Source of the DNA: Bacillota bacterium
GTDB taxonomy: Bacteria > Bacillota > Clostridia > Lachnospirales > Lachnospiraceae
Direction of reading: 5' to 3'
NCBI GenBank assembly: GCA_023410575.1
Contig: JAEYPP010000080.1
Coordinates: 1 to 29,110 of the forward strand
DNA: 29,110 bases
In this document: piece after piece, positions 7,224 to 15,715 of the stretch
Layout: each line of letters begins with the position of its first letter
Position numbering within the stretch: position 1 is the first letter of the stretch
The notes under the pieces: model-generated
What the model saw: the letters and a program-made list of their open reading frames with translations, nothing else
Told to the model about the DNA's origin: nothing
The model's database searches: none
Translations under genes and position numbers: made by a program

Positions 7224-7290
7224 CGCTACTCTCACAAGCCCCACAAAGTGTGTGGGGATTTGTAAGGCACTCCGAAAAAAACCATCGCCC
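7208..7290. repeat. Hairpin repeat, copy 2
   Basis: This is the second copy of the element at 5636-5717, nearly the same length (83 versus 82 bases). Its inner hairpin is stronger: CCCCACA (7239-7245) pairs perfectly with TGTGGGG (7251-7257), extended by ACAA/TTGT. The hairpin sequence differs from copy 1 although pairing is kept, while the flanks are conserved. There is no T-run just after the hairpin on either strand, so it is not a standard terminator, although it sits between two convergent genes. It overlaps the 3' end of the AlaX gene. Confidence 0.7.
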
Positions 7291-7316
7291 TTTATTCTTT
7301 TATATGCTCCCTTAGA

Positions 7317-8243
7317 TTAAATGATACATTCCTCTGGAGCTTTATCATCACGAAATCCACGAAAAACAGGTTGTCGAAAAGAGTCTTTGTCATTTGGCAT
7401 AGATTCGACAATACATACGAGTTGAGGTTTTAAGAAGACAGCATTTTCATTTCCTTTTGGAATGTAACCAAAGGGACTATAATCGATGACGTTATATTGG
7501 TATTGATTTAGAATTCGAAGACTTACGCCAAGTGTAACATGACCACGGTAAATTAATTCATGGTTACTGTTATATTGGCCTAAGAGAAGGCTGCACATAT
7601 GATTCTCTTTTTGAATATAGCCACAAACGATACAGTCATCGGTACTCATGAGCTTACATTTGATCCATTCCTTTGTTCGCTTTCCACACCAGTATAAACT
7701 GTCTTTCTTTTTACCTACGATACCTTCGAGATTTTGTTGCTTGGCTAAGTCAAATAACATCTTACCTTCTGTCTCAATATAGCGAGAAACTGATATTTTT
7801 TCAGTTTCATTCACAATTTGCGTTATTAACTTTTTACGTTCCATTAGAGGTAAATCCATAACAGATTTATCTTTATAGTAAAGGATATCATAAGCAACAA
7901 AACTAGCCGGTAACATATTACTGGCTAATTGTATCTTAAATAAGTCTGACATTAAGGTTCTTTTTTGCACCTCGTAGAAATCAGGCACTCCATTCCTTAG
8001 TACAATTAATTCTCCATCTAGAATACATTTTTCCTTACATTGTTTATGGATTTCCCCCAATTCTGGAAAACGGGGTAATAATTTAAAATCTCTTTTGTTA
8101 CGTAAATCTGTATGGTCAGAAATATATGCAAGACAACGAATGCCGTCGAGTTTTAGTTCAAAGATACTGTCTGGGTCATTGTATGGTTCTTCTTGCTCTG
8201 AAATAAGCATCGGATGAATTCCCTTTTCGTCAAACATATCCAT
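7317..8243 (-). CDS. ligD: ATP-dependent DNA ligase (LigD-type ligase domain)
   Basis: This enzyme seals nicks using ATP and acts with Ku in non-homologous end joining. The 308-residue protein is a stand-alone ligase: nucleotidyltransferase domain followed by an OB-fold, with no polymerase or phosphoesterase domain. Motif I is K31-LDGIR with K31 as the AMP-accepting lysine. ILDGELIVL (E78), FVAYDILYYKD, EGIVGKKKDSLY and EWIKCK follow as the later nucleotidyltransferase motifs. The start is 3 bases after the ku stop; its ribosome site (AAAGG inside the end of ku) is rather far from the ATG, so translation may depend on ku. The GVSLRILNQYQY region is the OB-fold. Confidence 0.93.
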   Translation of the reverse strand: MDMFDEKGIHPMLISEQEEPYNDPDSIFELKLDGIRCLAYISDHTDLRNKRDFKLLPRFPELGEIHKQCKEKCILDGELIVLRNGVPDFYEVQKRTLMSDLFKIQLASNMLPASFVAYDILYYKDKSVMDLPLMERKKLITQIVNETEKISVSRYIETEGKMLFDLAKQQNLEGIVGKKKDSLYWCGKRTKEWIKCKLMSTDDCIVCGYIQKENHMCSLLLGQYNSNHELIYRGHVTLGVSLRILNQYQYNVIDYSPFGYIPKGNENAVFLKPQLVCIVESMPNDKDSFRQPVFRGFRDDKAPEECII

Positions 8244-8246
8244 AAG

Positions 8247-9020
8247 TTATGCAGTACCTTTCTTGGCAAGTTCTACGGTTTTTTGAAGAGCTTCCATTAG
8301 GTTAATTACATTGTTTGGCTTACTATCATCAGCAGATACAATTTCCTGTCCTTGGATTTTTTGAGTAATTGCTTGCCGAAGCTTTTCTTGATATTCATCA
8401 TGATAGGAGTTGATATCAAAGTCTTTCGTTAGAGAATCAATCATTGTTTTTGCCATATCTAACTCAGCTTGACTTAGTTCCACCTGTGCATGTGATTTTG
8501 GAATTTCTTGAATCTCTTCTTGATAAAAAAGTATTTTTCCAATAATACATTCCTTTGTAGGATATAAGACAAGCAATTCTTCTTTTGTTGTAAAGACGGT
8601 TTGTGCAATCGCAACTTCCTGCTTCTCTAAAAGTGCCTGTCTTAGAAGCTCATAAGCTTTATCTGCACCTGGTTCAGGAACTAAGTAATAATTTTTTTCA
8701 AAGTAAATAGAATCAATATCGGACATTTTTGCAAAATGCACAATATGAATCGTCTTATCAGTTTTTGACTTAATTCTTTCTAGTTCATCTTCTGTAAATG
8801 TGATGTATTTTCCTTCTTCAAATTCATATCCCTTAATAATGTCTTTTGATGATGTGATTTCTTTATTGCAAGAAGGACAGATTTTTTTATATCGAATTCG
8901 CTCATGTGTGTCTTTACATAGCTGATTAAATGAAATCCCAATATCTCTTGTCGTTTTATAAAGTCCAACTGGAATGTATAGTAAACCTACACTAATTGCA
9001 CTTTTATGAGCTACTGCCAT
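8247..9020 (-). CDS. ku: Ku homodimeric DNA end-binding protein
   Basis: Bacterial Ku encircles broken DNA ends and recruits the ligase. The 257-residue protein begins with the family hallmark KSAISVGLLYIPVGLYKTT and contains the CPSCNKEI zinc-ribbon-like pair. The central YFEKNYYLVPEPGADKAYELLRQAL ring segment and a basic/acidic C-terminal tail follow. The start has a strong GGAGGTG site (complement of 9026-9032). It is the first gene of a two-gene operon with the ligase. Its upstream region carries a sigma-G-like promoter rather than a good sigma-A one. In B. subtilis the equivalent pair is expressed in the forespore and protects spores. Confidence 0.95.
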   Translation of the reverse strand: MAVAHKSAISVGLLYIPVGLYKTTRDIGISFNQLCKDTHERIRYKKICPSCNKEITSSKDIIKGYEFEEGKYITFTEDELERIKSKTDKTIHIVHFAKMSDIDSIYFEKNYYLVPEPGADKAYELLRQALLEKQEVAIAQTVFTTKEELLVLYPTKECIIGKILFYQEEIQEIPKSHAQVELSQAELDMAKTMIDSLTKDFDINSYHDEYQEKLRQAITQKIQGQEIVSADDSKPNNVINLMEALQKTVELAKKGTA

Positions 9021-9037
9021 AATAACACCTCCATTGT

Positions 9038-9066
9038 TATTATGTTCGAATGTTTCGTATCTATGT
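9038..9066 (-). promoter_or_regulatory. Candidate sigma-G (forespore) promoter of ku-ligD
   Basis: Reading the minus strand, ACATA (complement of 9062-9066), a 17-base spacer and CATAATA (complement of 9038-9044) precede ku. CATAATA fits the sigma-G -10 pattern CATNNTA fully, and ACATA matches four of five positions of the -35 pattern. No sigma-A -35 is present at a useful distance. An inverted repeat, AAGTGGT/ACCACTT (9072-9078 with 9087-9093), lies just upstream and could be an operator. Confidence 0.45.
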
Positions 9067-9211
9067 AAATGAAGTGGTTTTTGTTTACCACTTTGTTGGA
9101 CTTAGACTCATGTTAATTGTTTGATTAAGAGAATTTCTCAATTGGAAAATTATATATTTATCAAGTATTGTATAGTATAATGTAGAAAAAAGTGGTAGGA
9201 GAGAGATTGAA

Positions 9212-11323
9212 ATGAGTGCATTGCAGTTGATTATGCAAGTTGAACAAGGGAATCTAGCGTTGTTAAAATCAGAACCATGGCTACGCTTCCTTTATCTGAA
9301 TGAATCGGCCGAATTTATTAATATGGAAAACTTTGATCGTGTCGAAGCAAGAACAAAAAATGCAGTTTTAGAGTATGTGAAAAAAACGCTCCTTGTTTTG
9401 GAGCAATTAAATCTAGAACCAAAAGAGAAAATGTTAGTCGAGCAAGTGCTCGCATGGTCGGAGGTTTCCAAATGTGGAAATAATGCAATGCGTTCTATAT
9501 GGTTAAAGAAAGGGTATAATCTCAGTATTCATAACATTGGGTCAGCGCAGATTTATAATGAATATGCAAAAGCAGATAAGGATGAACTAGTGCTTATTTT
9601 GATACGTACGCATGGTTATCTCGGACAGGTAATTCGTGGTGAAGTAAAAATGGAACATAGTAATGAAATTTATAATTACATATCTACTCATAACCTCGAT
9701 TTTTCTATGAAGAATGTGTTACGAGCTTTAAATCAGTGCATTGTGCAGGCAGTATCGAAAGAACTTTATCAAAAAATTGAATATGAGCTTGAAGAAAAAA
9801 TTGAGGGTATCCTTCAAGGGATTTTTCATGAGATGAAGCCAACTACTAGATTGATGAGACTTAGAACAAAGGCGATTGAAAATGGAGAAGATTTTTTCTA
9901 TGAATGGAATCAATTAATTGATCAATATCCCAAACTAGAACAACAAGTAATTAGTATACTAAATGATTATGATTTATGGTATGTAGAAGCAGCAACAAGT
10001 TCGTACCGTTTGGAGCATTTGATTAAACTGTTAATCATCGCAAAATGGCATGCGACTTCGCAGGTAACGGACCTCTCATTTATTGATGTTATGAATACAA
10101 TCTACTATGACTATCAGAAAAAAAAGAGAGTTAATGTCTACAAAGCAAGAATTATCGAACACTTACTGGATTCTATCTCCTTCGACCAATTGAATCTTAT
10201 GAGTCAACAACCAAATTTGTCTTTGATAAATTTGGTATGCCAAGAATCTACATCGAATGATATGAAAATAGCAAATGAGCATTTAGAAGTAAAGGTTATT
10301 GTGCAGGATAATATTGCAAAGATTCAATTTGTATTTTCAAAGATGGCGGAAGCATTGATAGAATTTTGCATGGCTTCGGAGGGACAAGGTTCAATTTATG
10401 ATAAAGCAATTATTATGCTGTATGATTTATTTGGTTTAAGAAGAGATGCGTATGACCGTTTTAATAATGAAGACCGCTATTTACAACAGATGAATCAGTC
10501 AATTGGTTTTAAAGAAATCTTACTTAATTATGTGATAGGAGAGCGAATTGTTGATATAGGACCAGGTGGTGGTGCACTTCTAGATCGTTTGGAGGAGAGA
10601 TATCCGAATAAACAGATTATCGGAATTGACATCTCAGAGAATGTTATTGAAGAACTGACTAGAAAAAAGAACCGAGAGCATAAAAAATGGGAAGTATACC
10701 AAGGAAATGCTTTGAATTTACAGACGTTATTTGTTAATCAACCTGTGGATACGATTATACTTTCCTCAATTGTACATGAGCTATTTAGTTATATTGAATT
10801 CAATCATAAGCGTTACAATTATGATACACTTAAAACAGCATTTCGCAGTATGTATGAAGTATTAAAGGTTGGTGGTAGAATCTGTATACGTGATGGTGTA
10901 ATGACAGAGCCTAAGGATACAATGCGACAAATTCGATTTAAAAATATAGAAGATAAACAAGTATTAGTAGATTACTGTCGTGATTTTAAAGGCAGACAGG
11001 TTTGTTATACCGAACTAGCTCCTGACCTTGTAACTATGAATATTAATGATGCGATGGAGTTTTTATATACATTTACTTGGGGAAAAGAGAGCTATTCTCA
11101 TGAAGTGGAAGAACAGTTTGGTTATTTTACACCTACGGAATATATAGAATTTTTTCAAGAATTATTTGGCGAAAAAATGCGTGTTATTGAAATGAAACAT
11201 TATTTACAGAGCGGTTATGCAGAGCACCTGTTACCAAAGATTGATTTCATGGATGAGATGGGAAATGATGTTACATTACCAGATAGTACATTACTTCTTA
11301 TCTTTGAAAAGGTATCTATGTAG
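9212..11323 (+). CDS. Large protein with C-terminal SAM-dependent methyltransferase domain
   Basis: A 703-residue protein. Residues ~440-700 are a class I methyltransferase: motif I IVDIGPGGG (D448, G450-G454), acidic end of strand 2 in IGIDIS, an aspartate/asparagine-bearing VYQGNAL, motif IV-like LSSIVHEL and the post-motif GGRICIRDG. The first ~430 residues are mostly helical, rich in Leu, Glu and Lys, and match no family I can name. There is no signal peptide or membrane segment, so it is cytoplasmic. The substrate is unknown. ATG at 9212 follows AGGAGAG. A perfect TATAAT (9176-9181) lacks a convincing -35. It is monocistronic: a 242-base gap follows. It is divergent from ku, but no functional link can be shown. 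Confidence 0.8.
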   Translation: MSALQLIMQVEQGNLALLKSEPWLRFLYLNESAEFINMENFDRVEARTKNAVLEYVKKTLLVLEQLNLEPKEKMLVEQVLAWSEVSKCGNNAMRSIWLKKGYNLSIHNIGSAQIYNEYAKADKDELVLILIRTHGYLGQVIRGEVKMEHSNEIYNYISTHNLDFSMKNVLRALNQCIVQAVSKELYQKIEYELEEKIEGILQGIFHEMKPTTRLMRLRTKAIENGEDFFYEWNQLIDQYPKLEQQVISILNDYDLWYVEAATSSYRLEHLIKLLIIAKWHATSQVTDLSFIDVMNTIYYDYQKKKRVNVYKARIIEHLLDSISFDQLNLMSQQPNLSLINLVCQESTSNDMKIANEHLEVKVIVQDNIAKIQFVFSKMAEALIEFCMASEGQGSIYDKAIIMLYDLFGLRRDAYDRFNNEDRYLQQMNQSIGFKEILLNYVIGERIVDIGPGGGALLDRLEERYPNKQIIGIDISENVIEELTRKKNREHKKWEVYQGNALNLQTLFVNQPVDTIILSSIVHELFSYIEFNHKRYNYDTLKTAFRSMYEVLKVGGRICIRDGVMTEPKDTMRQIRFKNIEDKQVLVDYCRDFKGRQVCYTELAPDLVTMNINDAMEFLYTFTWGKESYSHEVEEQFGYFTPTEYIEFFQELFGEKMRVIEMKHYLQSGYAEHLLPKIDFMDEMGNDVTLPDSTLLLIFEKVSM

Positions 11324-11464
11324 TGCGATTTGTTTTGATTTATGACAAGATAAGCTTAAATAGTGTAAAATCGTGTTAAGACTTAATTTTGTTCATATTT
11401 TTCTTTGCTGAATATTTTTTTTATGTAATAATCACATAAAAATCTTGTTAAGAATGCGCTAAAT

Positions 11465-11478
11465 TGTGAATTTTCACA
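11465..11478. promoter_or_regulatory. Palindrome abutting the V-ATPase promoter
   Basis: TGTGAA-TT-TTCACA is a perfect 6-base inverted repeat ending one base before the -35 at 11479. The half-sites resemble CRP/FNR- or Rex-type operators, but the spacing is shorter than either standard site, so the regulator cannot be named. The rest of the 242-base gap before it (from 11324) is AT-rich, with no gene or clear terminator. Confidence 0.4.
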
Positions 11479-11507
11479 TTGTTTTTTTTTGTCGATAGGC
11501 ATATGAT
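11479..11507 (+). promoter_or_regulatory. Promoter of the V-ATPase operon
   Basis: TTGTTT (11479-11484), 17 bases, TATGAT (11502-11507). Transcription would start near 11514, immediately before a perfect hairpin AATAGAG-TTTT-CTCTATT (11516-11533) that would cap the 5' end of the mRNA and may stabilise it. The hairpin is followed 32 bases later by the first gene. Confidence 0.5.
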
Positions 11508-11565
11508 AGGTTTCAAATAGAGTTTTCTCTATTCCACCGAGGTTTTTTTAGAAAGAAGGGATTCC

Positions 11566-11877
11566 ATGAAAAACATATTAGGTCTAGTTGCAGAGGTGGA
11601 AGATAAGGCTGTCGCAATACTAGATTCGGCGAAAGAAGAAAAACAAAGGATCAAGGAGGAAGAAAATAAGAATAGATTAAGTATTGAAAATATTAAGAAA
11701 AATGAGTATCAGCTAGAGATTGCTTTGTATCAGAGTCAATTAGATATGGCTACGAAAGCTGAGTTGGATACATTAGAAGATCAGATGAGACAAAATAAGA
11801 ATCAGCTAAATGCTTATTTTGATAAGAATAAGACAATGTTAGTAAATCAATTAACAAAGCAAGTGATCGGAGAGTGA
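11566..11877 (+). CDS. V-type ATPase peripheral-stalk subunit, G/H-like
   Basis: A 103-residue, highly charged, almost entirely coiled-coil protein (heptad-like stretch from about residue 10 to 95, rich in Lys, Glu and Gln). First-gene position, length and coiled coil match the small stalk subunit (NtpF in Enterococcus, subunit G/H in A/V-ATPases) that pairs with subunit E to hold the catalytic head stationary. Sequence alone is too low in complexity to prove the family; the operon makes it likely. ATG at 11566 follows AGAAGGG. It is 4 bases from the next gene. Confidence 0.75.
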   Translation: MKNILGLVAEVEDKAVAILDSAKEEKQRIKEEENKNRLSIENIKKNEYQLEIALYQSQLDMATKAELDTLEDQMRQNKNQLNAYFDKNKTMLVNQLTKQVIGE

Positions 11878-11881
11878 TGAT

Positions 11882-12919
11882 ATGGCAGGAAGCTTAAGGT
11901 CATATAGTGGAATCACAACCAAATCAAAAGCAAAACAAGGTAAACTTTTTAAAGAGGAAGATTATGAAGAATTGATTTCACAAAAAAGTGTTAAGGATTT
12001 TGTGTTGTATTTAAAAAGTAACTCAGCTTATCATTCTTATTTTGACTCCTTTAATGAAAATATTGTACATAGAGGTCAGATAGAAAAGATCTTAAGAGAA
12101 GCTCTTTATGAAAGCTACCAATCGCTATATCGATTTGCTGACCGAAAACAGAGAAAACAAATGGGCCTAATTTATTCTCATTATGAAATGACTATGCTAA
12201 GTGAGTGTTTAAGAAAGTTATATAGCAATTCAATTGATATTGATTACAAAACCTATATTAATATCTTAAACGGTCATATCTCAATACCTATGGAAAAATT
12301 AGTTGAGGCAAAGTCAATTGACGAGTTTATTCAGTTATTAAAAGGTACTCCTTATGAGAATGTATTTCAACCAATTGTTAATAGCAAATCTTATACGTTA
12401 TTTGATTTAGTTATGCACCTGAATTGTTATTACTATAAGACAGTCTGGAAGCGTAAAAACAAGGTGTTGCCACATGCTATGAATGAAGCATTTACGAAAT
12501 GTATTGGGACAAAAATTGATATTATGAATATCATGATGATTTATCGATGTAAAAAGTATTATGGGGTAGATCAGAATGAAATAATACCGATTTTGATTCC
12601 TGTGTGCTATAAGCTAAAAAAAAGGGAATTGAATGAGTTAATAGCAGCTAATTCCATATCAGAATTTATGACAAAACTACAACTAACGATTTATAAAGTT
12701 GAAGGAGAGCATCTAACACAAGATGATATGGAATACGCTTATTATCAAAAGATTATGAAAGCTTTTAAAGAGAGTAAAAGAAATAATCCGTTGAGTATGT
12801 CGCCGATTTTTAGCTATTTGTATCAGAAAGAGAAAGAATTAGATAATTTAACAACCATAGTGGAGGGAATCCGTTATGGTATGAGTCAAGCAAAGATACG
12901 AGAGTTTCTTATATACTAG
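11882..12919 (+). CDS. ntpC: V-type ATP synthase subunit C
   Basis: A 345-residue subunit C (d-type): an all-helical, funnel-shaped protein that links the central stalk to the rotor ring. Recognisable family features are the N-terminal Y/S-rich SYSGITTKSKAKQGKL, and YEMTMLSECLRKLY; and the C-terminal ISPIFSYLYQKEKELDNL-like segment (here MSPIFSYLYQKEKELDNL) followed by IVEGIRYGMS. It is cytoplasmic. The ATG at 11882 has a CGGAGAG site overlapping the end of the preceding gene, indicating translational coupling. Placing C second, before I and K, differs from the Enterococcus order. Confidence 0.92.
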   Translation: MAGSLRSYSGITTKSKAKQGKLFKEEDYEELISQKSVKDFVLYLKSNSAYHSYFDSFNENIVHRGQIEKILREALYESYQSLYRFADRKQRKQMGLIYSHYEMTMLSECLRKLYSNSIDIDYKTYINILNGHISIPMEKLVEAKSIDEFIQLLKGTPYENVFQPIVNSKSYTLFDLVMHLNCYYYKTVWKRKNKVLPHAMNEAFTKCIGTKIDIMNIMMIYRCKKYYGVDQNEIIPILIPVCYKLKKRELNELIAANSISEFMTKLQLTIYKVEGEHLTQDDMEYAYYQKIMKAFKESKRNNPLSMSPIFSYLYQKEKELDNLTTIVEGIRYGMSQAKIREFLIY

Positions 12920-12953
12920 GAACTGTTCTACTATGACATAGGAGGTGACTACC

Positions 12954-14867
12954 GTGATAGAGAAAATGAAGTTTCTAAAAATTACGGGACCTAAAGAAGA
13001 TATAAACCGTGTCATTAAAAAGTATCTAAAAAAATATGAGGTTCATGTTGAAAATGCACTTTCTGAATTAAGTGATATTCATGATTTAGTTCCTTATGTG
13101 GATACTTATAATGTTCGAGAAATCTTGCTCAAATCGCAGGATACAATCGAACAATTAAAGAAACAAGATGACATAAATATTGAGTACAAGGCAGATGCCA
13201 AGAAAAACCAGATGTCTATCCAGCAAGCATTAGATTATCTTTCAAAGATGCATATGTTGCTAGAAGACTTAGACAAACAAAAGCAAGATCGTTTAGCAAA
13301 GATGAATGCTCTAAAAGAAGAAGAGGAAAAACTAAAACCTTACAAAAATATGCAGGTTTGCTTCTCAGATTTAAAGAACTATAAATTCGTGAAACATCGT
13401 TTTGGTCGAATTGCAATTGATTACTATGAAAAGATGATAAAGTATGTCTATGAAGACATGAGCATGCTGTTTTTAGAGTGCGCTAATGTCAAAGGATATG
13501 TGTACGGTGTTTACTTCGTTCCAAGTACGTATCTTGTAAAAGCAGATGCAATTTTTTCATCCTTACATTTTGAAGATGCGGATTTACCAGAAGAGTATAT
13601 GGAGACTCCTACTACAATTATTCAGCAAATGGAGGAGAAAATTACTTGCTGGGAGAAAGAAATTGACGAATTAACTGAAAAGATGGTTGATGTTTTAAAG
13701 AAACATGCAAAAAGTTTTATTGCCGCTTATGATATTTTAAAAGAATATAACGACAATGCTCCGATTCGAAAATTGGCTGCATGTACAAAACGAGAACAAG
13801 AAGTCTACTATATTTTATGTGGATGGATGTCCGAAAAGGATACGAAAGAGTTTCAAAAAGCAATCAAAGACGACGATTGTGTAAACTGCTTTATTGATGA
13901 TATGACAAAAAGCACAAAGCTTACACCACCTACAAAGTTAAAGAATCCAAAAATATTTCGTCCGTTTGAGATGTTTATCAAGATGTATGGATTGCCATCC
14001 TATGGAGAATTTGACCCAACAATATTTGTAGCACTAACGTATTCGTTTTTATTTGGTATGATGTACGGTGATGTTGGCCAAGGTTTGTGTTTAGTTATTG
14101 GTGGATTTATTTTTTATAAATTTAAAAAGCAGAATCTTTGTGCCATTATGTCATTAGCAGGAATTAGCTCTACTGTTTTTGGATTTATGTATGGTAGCGT
14201 TTTTGGATTTGAAGACGTATTAGAACCTATATGGGTAAATCCAATGAAAGATACATTAACAGTATTAATCACAGCGATAATTTTCGGTATTGTTTTGATT
14301 TTAATCGCTATGGTTATCAATATTATTAATGGTATTAAGCAAAAGGATATACAAAAGATTTTCTTTGAGACAAATGGTGTTGCTGGTCTAGTTTTTTATG
14401 GAACTGTGATTGGTACCATTGCCTTACTAGTAACTGGCCATACGATCAAAGCTATGGCACTTGTAATCGTTATGATTCTATTACCATTAATCGTAATTTT
14501 CTTTAGAGAACCATTAACGAATCTGATAGAGAGAAGAAGTACCTTAATTCCAGGTAGTAAAGGAATGTTCTTCGTAGAGAATGCATTCGAGCTTATCGAA
14601 GTATTATTAAGCTATATGACCAATACAATTTCCTTTGTCCGAGTAGGTGCGTTTGCATTAAGCCACGCTGGTATGATGTCTGTAGTTTTACTATTAGCAG
14701 GTGCAAGTAGCGGACATCCGAATATGGTTGTTATTGTTCTCGGTAATCTGTTTGTTGCAGGTTTAGAGGGTTTAATTGTAGGTATACAGGTATTACGTCT
14801 TGAGTATTATGAGATGTTTTCAAGATTTTATTCAGGTACAGGTAGAGAATTCAAAGCAAAAAAATAG
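12954..14867 (+). CDS. ntpI: V-type ATP synthase subunit I (a subunit)
   Basis: The membrane stator subunit that forms the ion half-channels beside the K ring. The protein is 637 residues: a cytoplasmic N-terminal half with coiled coil (QQMEEKITCWEKEIDELTE), then about seven or eight hydrophobic segments. It includes the conserved SFVRVGAFALSHAGM helix whose arginine faces the rotor glutamate. Start choice: GTG at 12954 gives MIEKMKFLKITGP, the usual family N-terminus, and is 6 bases after AGGAGGTG. The upstream in-frame GTG at 12945 lies inside that ribosome site. It is therefore a GTG start. Confidence 0.95.
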   Translation: MIEKMKFLKITGPKEDINRVIKKYLKKYEVHVENALSELSDIHDLVPYVDTYNVREILLKSQDTIEQLKKQDDINIEYKADAKKNQMSIQQALDYLSKMHMLLEDLDKQKQDRLAKMNALKEEEEKLKPYKNMQVCFSDLKNYKFVKHRFGRIAIDYYEKMIKYVYEDMSMLFLECANVKGYVYGVYFVPSTYLVKADAIFSSLHFEDADLPEEYMETPTTIIQQMEEKITCWEKEIDELTEKMVDVLKKHAKSFIAAYDILKEYNDNAPIRKLAACTKREQEVYYILCGWMSEKDTKEFQKAIKDDDCVNCFIDDMTKSTKLTPPTKLKNPKIFRPFEMFIKMYGLPSYGEFDPTIFVALTYSFLFGMMYGDVGQGLCLVIGGFIFYKFKKQNLCAIMSLAGISSTVFGFMYGSVFGFEDVLEPIWVNPMKDTLTVLITAIIFGIVLILIAMVINIINGIKQKDIQKIFFETNGVAGLVFYGTVIGTIALLVTGHTIKAMALVIVMILLPLIVIFFREPLTNLIERRSTLIPGSKGMFFVENAFELIEVLLSYMTNTISFVRVGAFALSHAGMMSVVLLLAGASSGHPNMVVIVLGNLFVAGLEGLIVGIQVLRLEYYEMFSRFYSGTGREFKAKK

Positions 14868-14924
14868 TGTAAATAAGATAATTAAGCAAGTGTATTACTT
14901 GTAAAGAATTAGGAGGAATTAATT

Positions 14925-15368
14925 ATGTTCATCAGTATAACAATTATTGTAGCATTATTATTAAATTTTATCTTACCTTTTGGATATTTATTAAAAACAA
15001 GACAGAAGAAGCAAAATAATGCAAAAGCAGTCTTAGGTTTTCAAGTTTTTGTGTTCTTTAGTATCGTAATTACAGCAACAATTTTCATCTTTGGGGCAAC
15101 TCCTAGTACGACAGCGCTTGCAGAGGGAACAGCCGAAGCAGCTACAACAGCTGTGTCTAGCAACGGATGGAAATATTTAGCTGCTGCTTTATCTACAGGT
15201 ATTGGTTCGATAGGTGCTGGTCTTGCTGTTGCAAGTGCCGCAAGTGCTGCTTTAGGTGCATTAAGTGAAGATTCATCTATTATGGGTAAAGCATTAATCT
15301 TTGTTGCTTTGGCAGAAGGTGTTGCTATCTATGGTTTATTAATCTCCTTGTTAATCTTATTTGCATAA
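14925..15368 (+). CDS. ntpK: V-type ATP synthase subunit K (rotor proteolipid)
   Basis: A 147-residue membrane protein with four hydrophobic segments. The second pair is the real proteolipid hairpin: a glycine/alanine-rich helix (LSTGIGSIGAGLAVASAAS), polar loop SEDSS, and a helix with the ion-carrying E131 (VALAEGVAIYG). The first pair (residues 1-60) has no carboxylate and is joined by an alanine/threonine-rich linker. It therefore has one binding site per protomer. The gene follows I after 57 bases with an AGGAGG site (14910-14916 region). No glutamine in helix 3 and no Ser/Thr beside E131 argue mildly for proton rather than sodium coupling. Confidence 0.93.
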   Translation: MFISITIIVALLLNFILPFGYLLKTRQKKQNNAKAVLGFQVFVFFSIVITATIFIFGATPSTTALAEGTAEAATTAVSSNGWKYLAAALSTGIGSIGAGLAVASAASAALGALSEDSSIMGKALIFVALAEGVAIYGLLISLLILFA

Positions 15369-15384
15369 TAAAAGAGGTGATACA

Positions 15385-15693
15385 ATGCAAATGTATCTAA
15401 TCAGCGATAACGTTGATACTTTGACTGGTATGCGCTTAGCTGGAGTTGATGGTGTCGTTATCCATTCCATGAAGCATCTAAAAGAACAATTGGATTATGC
15501 ATTCTCCAATCCCAACATTGGAATTATACTGATTACAGAGAAGCTAGGAAAACAATTTCCTGAGATGATTAAGGAAGTGAAACTACATCGTAGATTACCG
15601 TTAGTTGTTGAAATTCCAGATCGTCATGGAACAGGAAGAAGTAAGGAGTTTGTTTCTGAATATGTAAGTCAGGCAATTGGATTAAAATTGTAA
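15385..15693 (+). CDS. ntpG: V-type ATP synthase subunit F
   Basis: A 102-residue subunit F (NtpG in Enterococcus naming), the small Rossmann-like protein that, with D, forms the central rotating shaft. Family features are MYLISDNVDTLTGMRLAGVDG, the GIILITEKLG strand and the LPLVVEIPDRHG segment, followed by an amphipathic C-terminal helix. ATG at 15385 follows AGAGGTGA. An in-frame TTG at 15361 would overlap the end of subunit K and bury the ribosome site. The spacing of 16 bases from K supports one transcript. Confidence 0.93.
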   Translation: MQMYLISDNVDTLTGMRLAGVDGVVIHSMKHLKEQLDYAFSNPNIGIILITEKLGKQFPEMIKEVKLHRRLPLVVEIPDRHGTGRSKEFVSEYVSQAIGLKL

Positions 15694-15715
15694 CGGAGCT
15701 AGAAAGGAAGCCATT

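Noticed and set aside
7138..7320. 60-codon plus-strand frame over the AlaX end
   Set aside because: It overlaps AlaX and the hairpin repeat in another frame and has no ribosome site or homology pattern.
7661..7861. Plus-strand frames inside ligD and other antisense frames throughout
   Set aside because: Frames opposite ligD, ffh, trmD, the V-ATPase genes and both binding proteins are short, lack ribosome sites and overlap well-supported genes.
11465..11478. Calling the V-ATPase palindrome a Rex or CRP site
   Set aside because: The half-sites match, but the spacer is shorter than either consensus, so no regulator was named.
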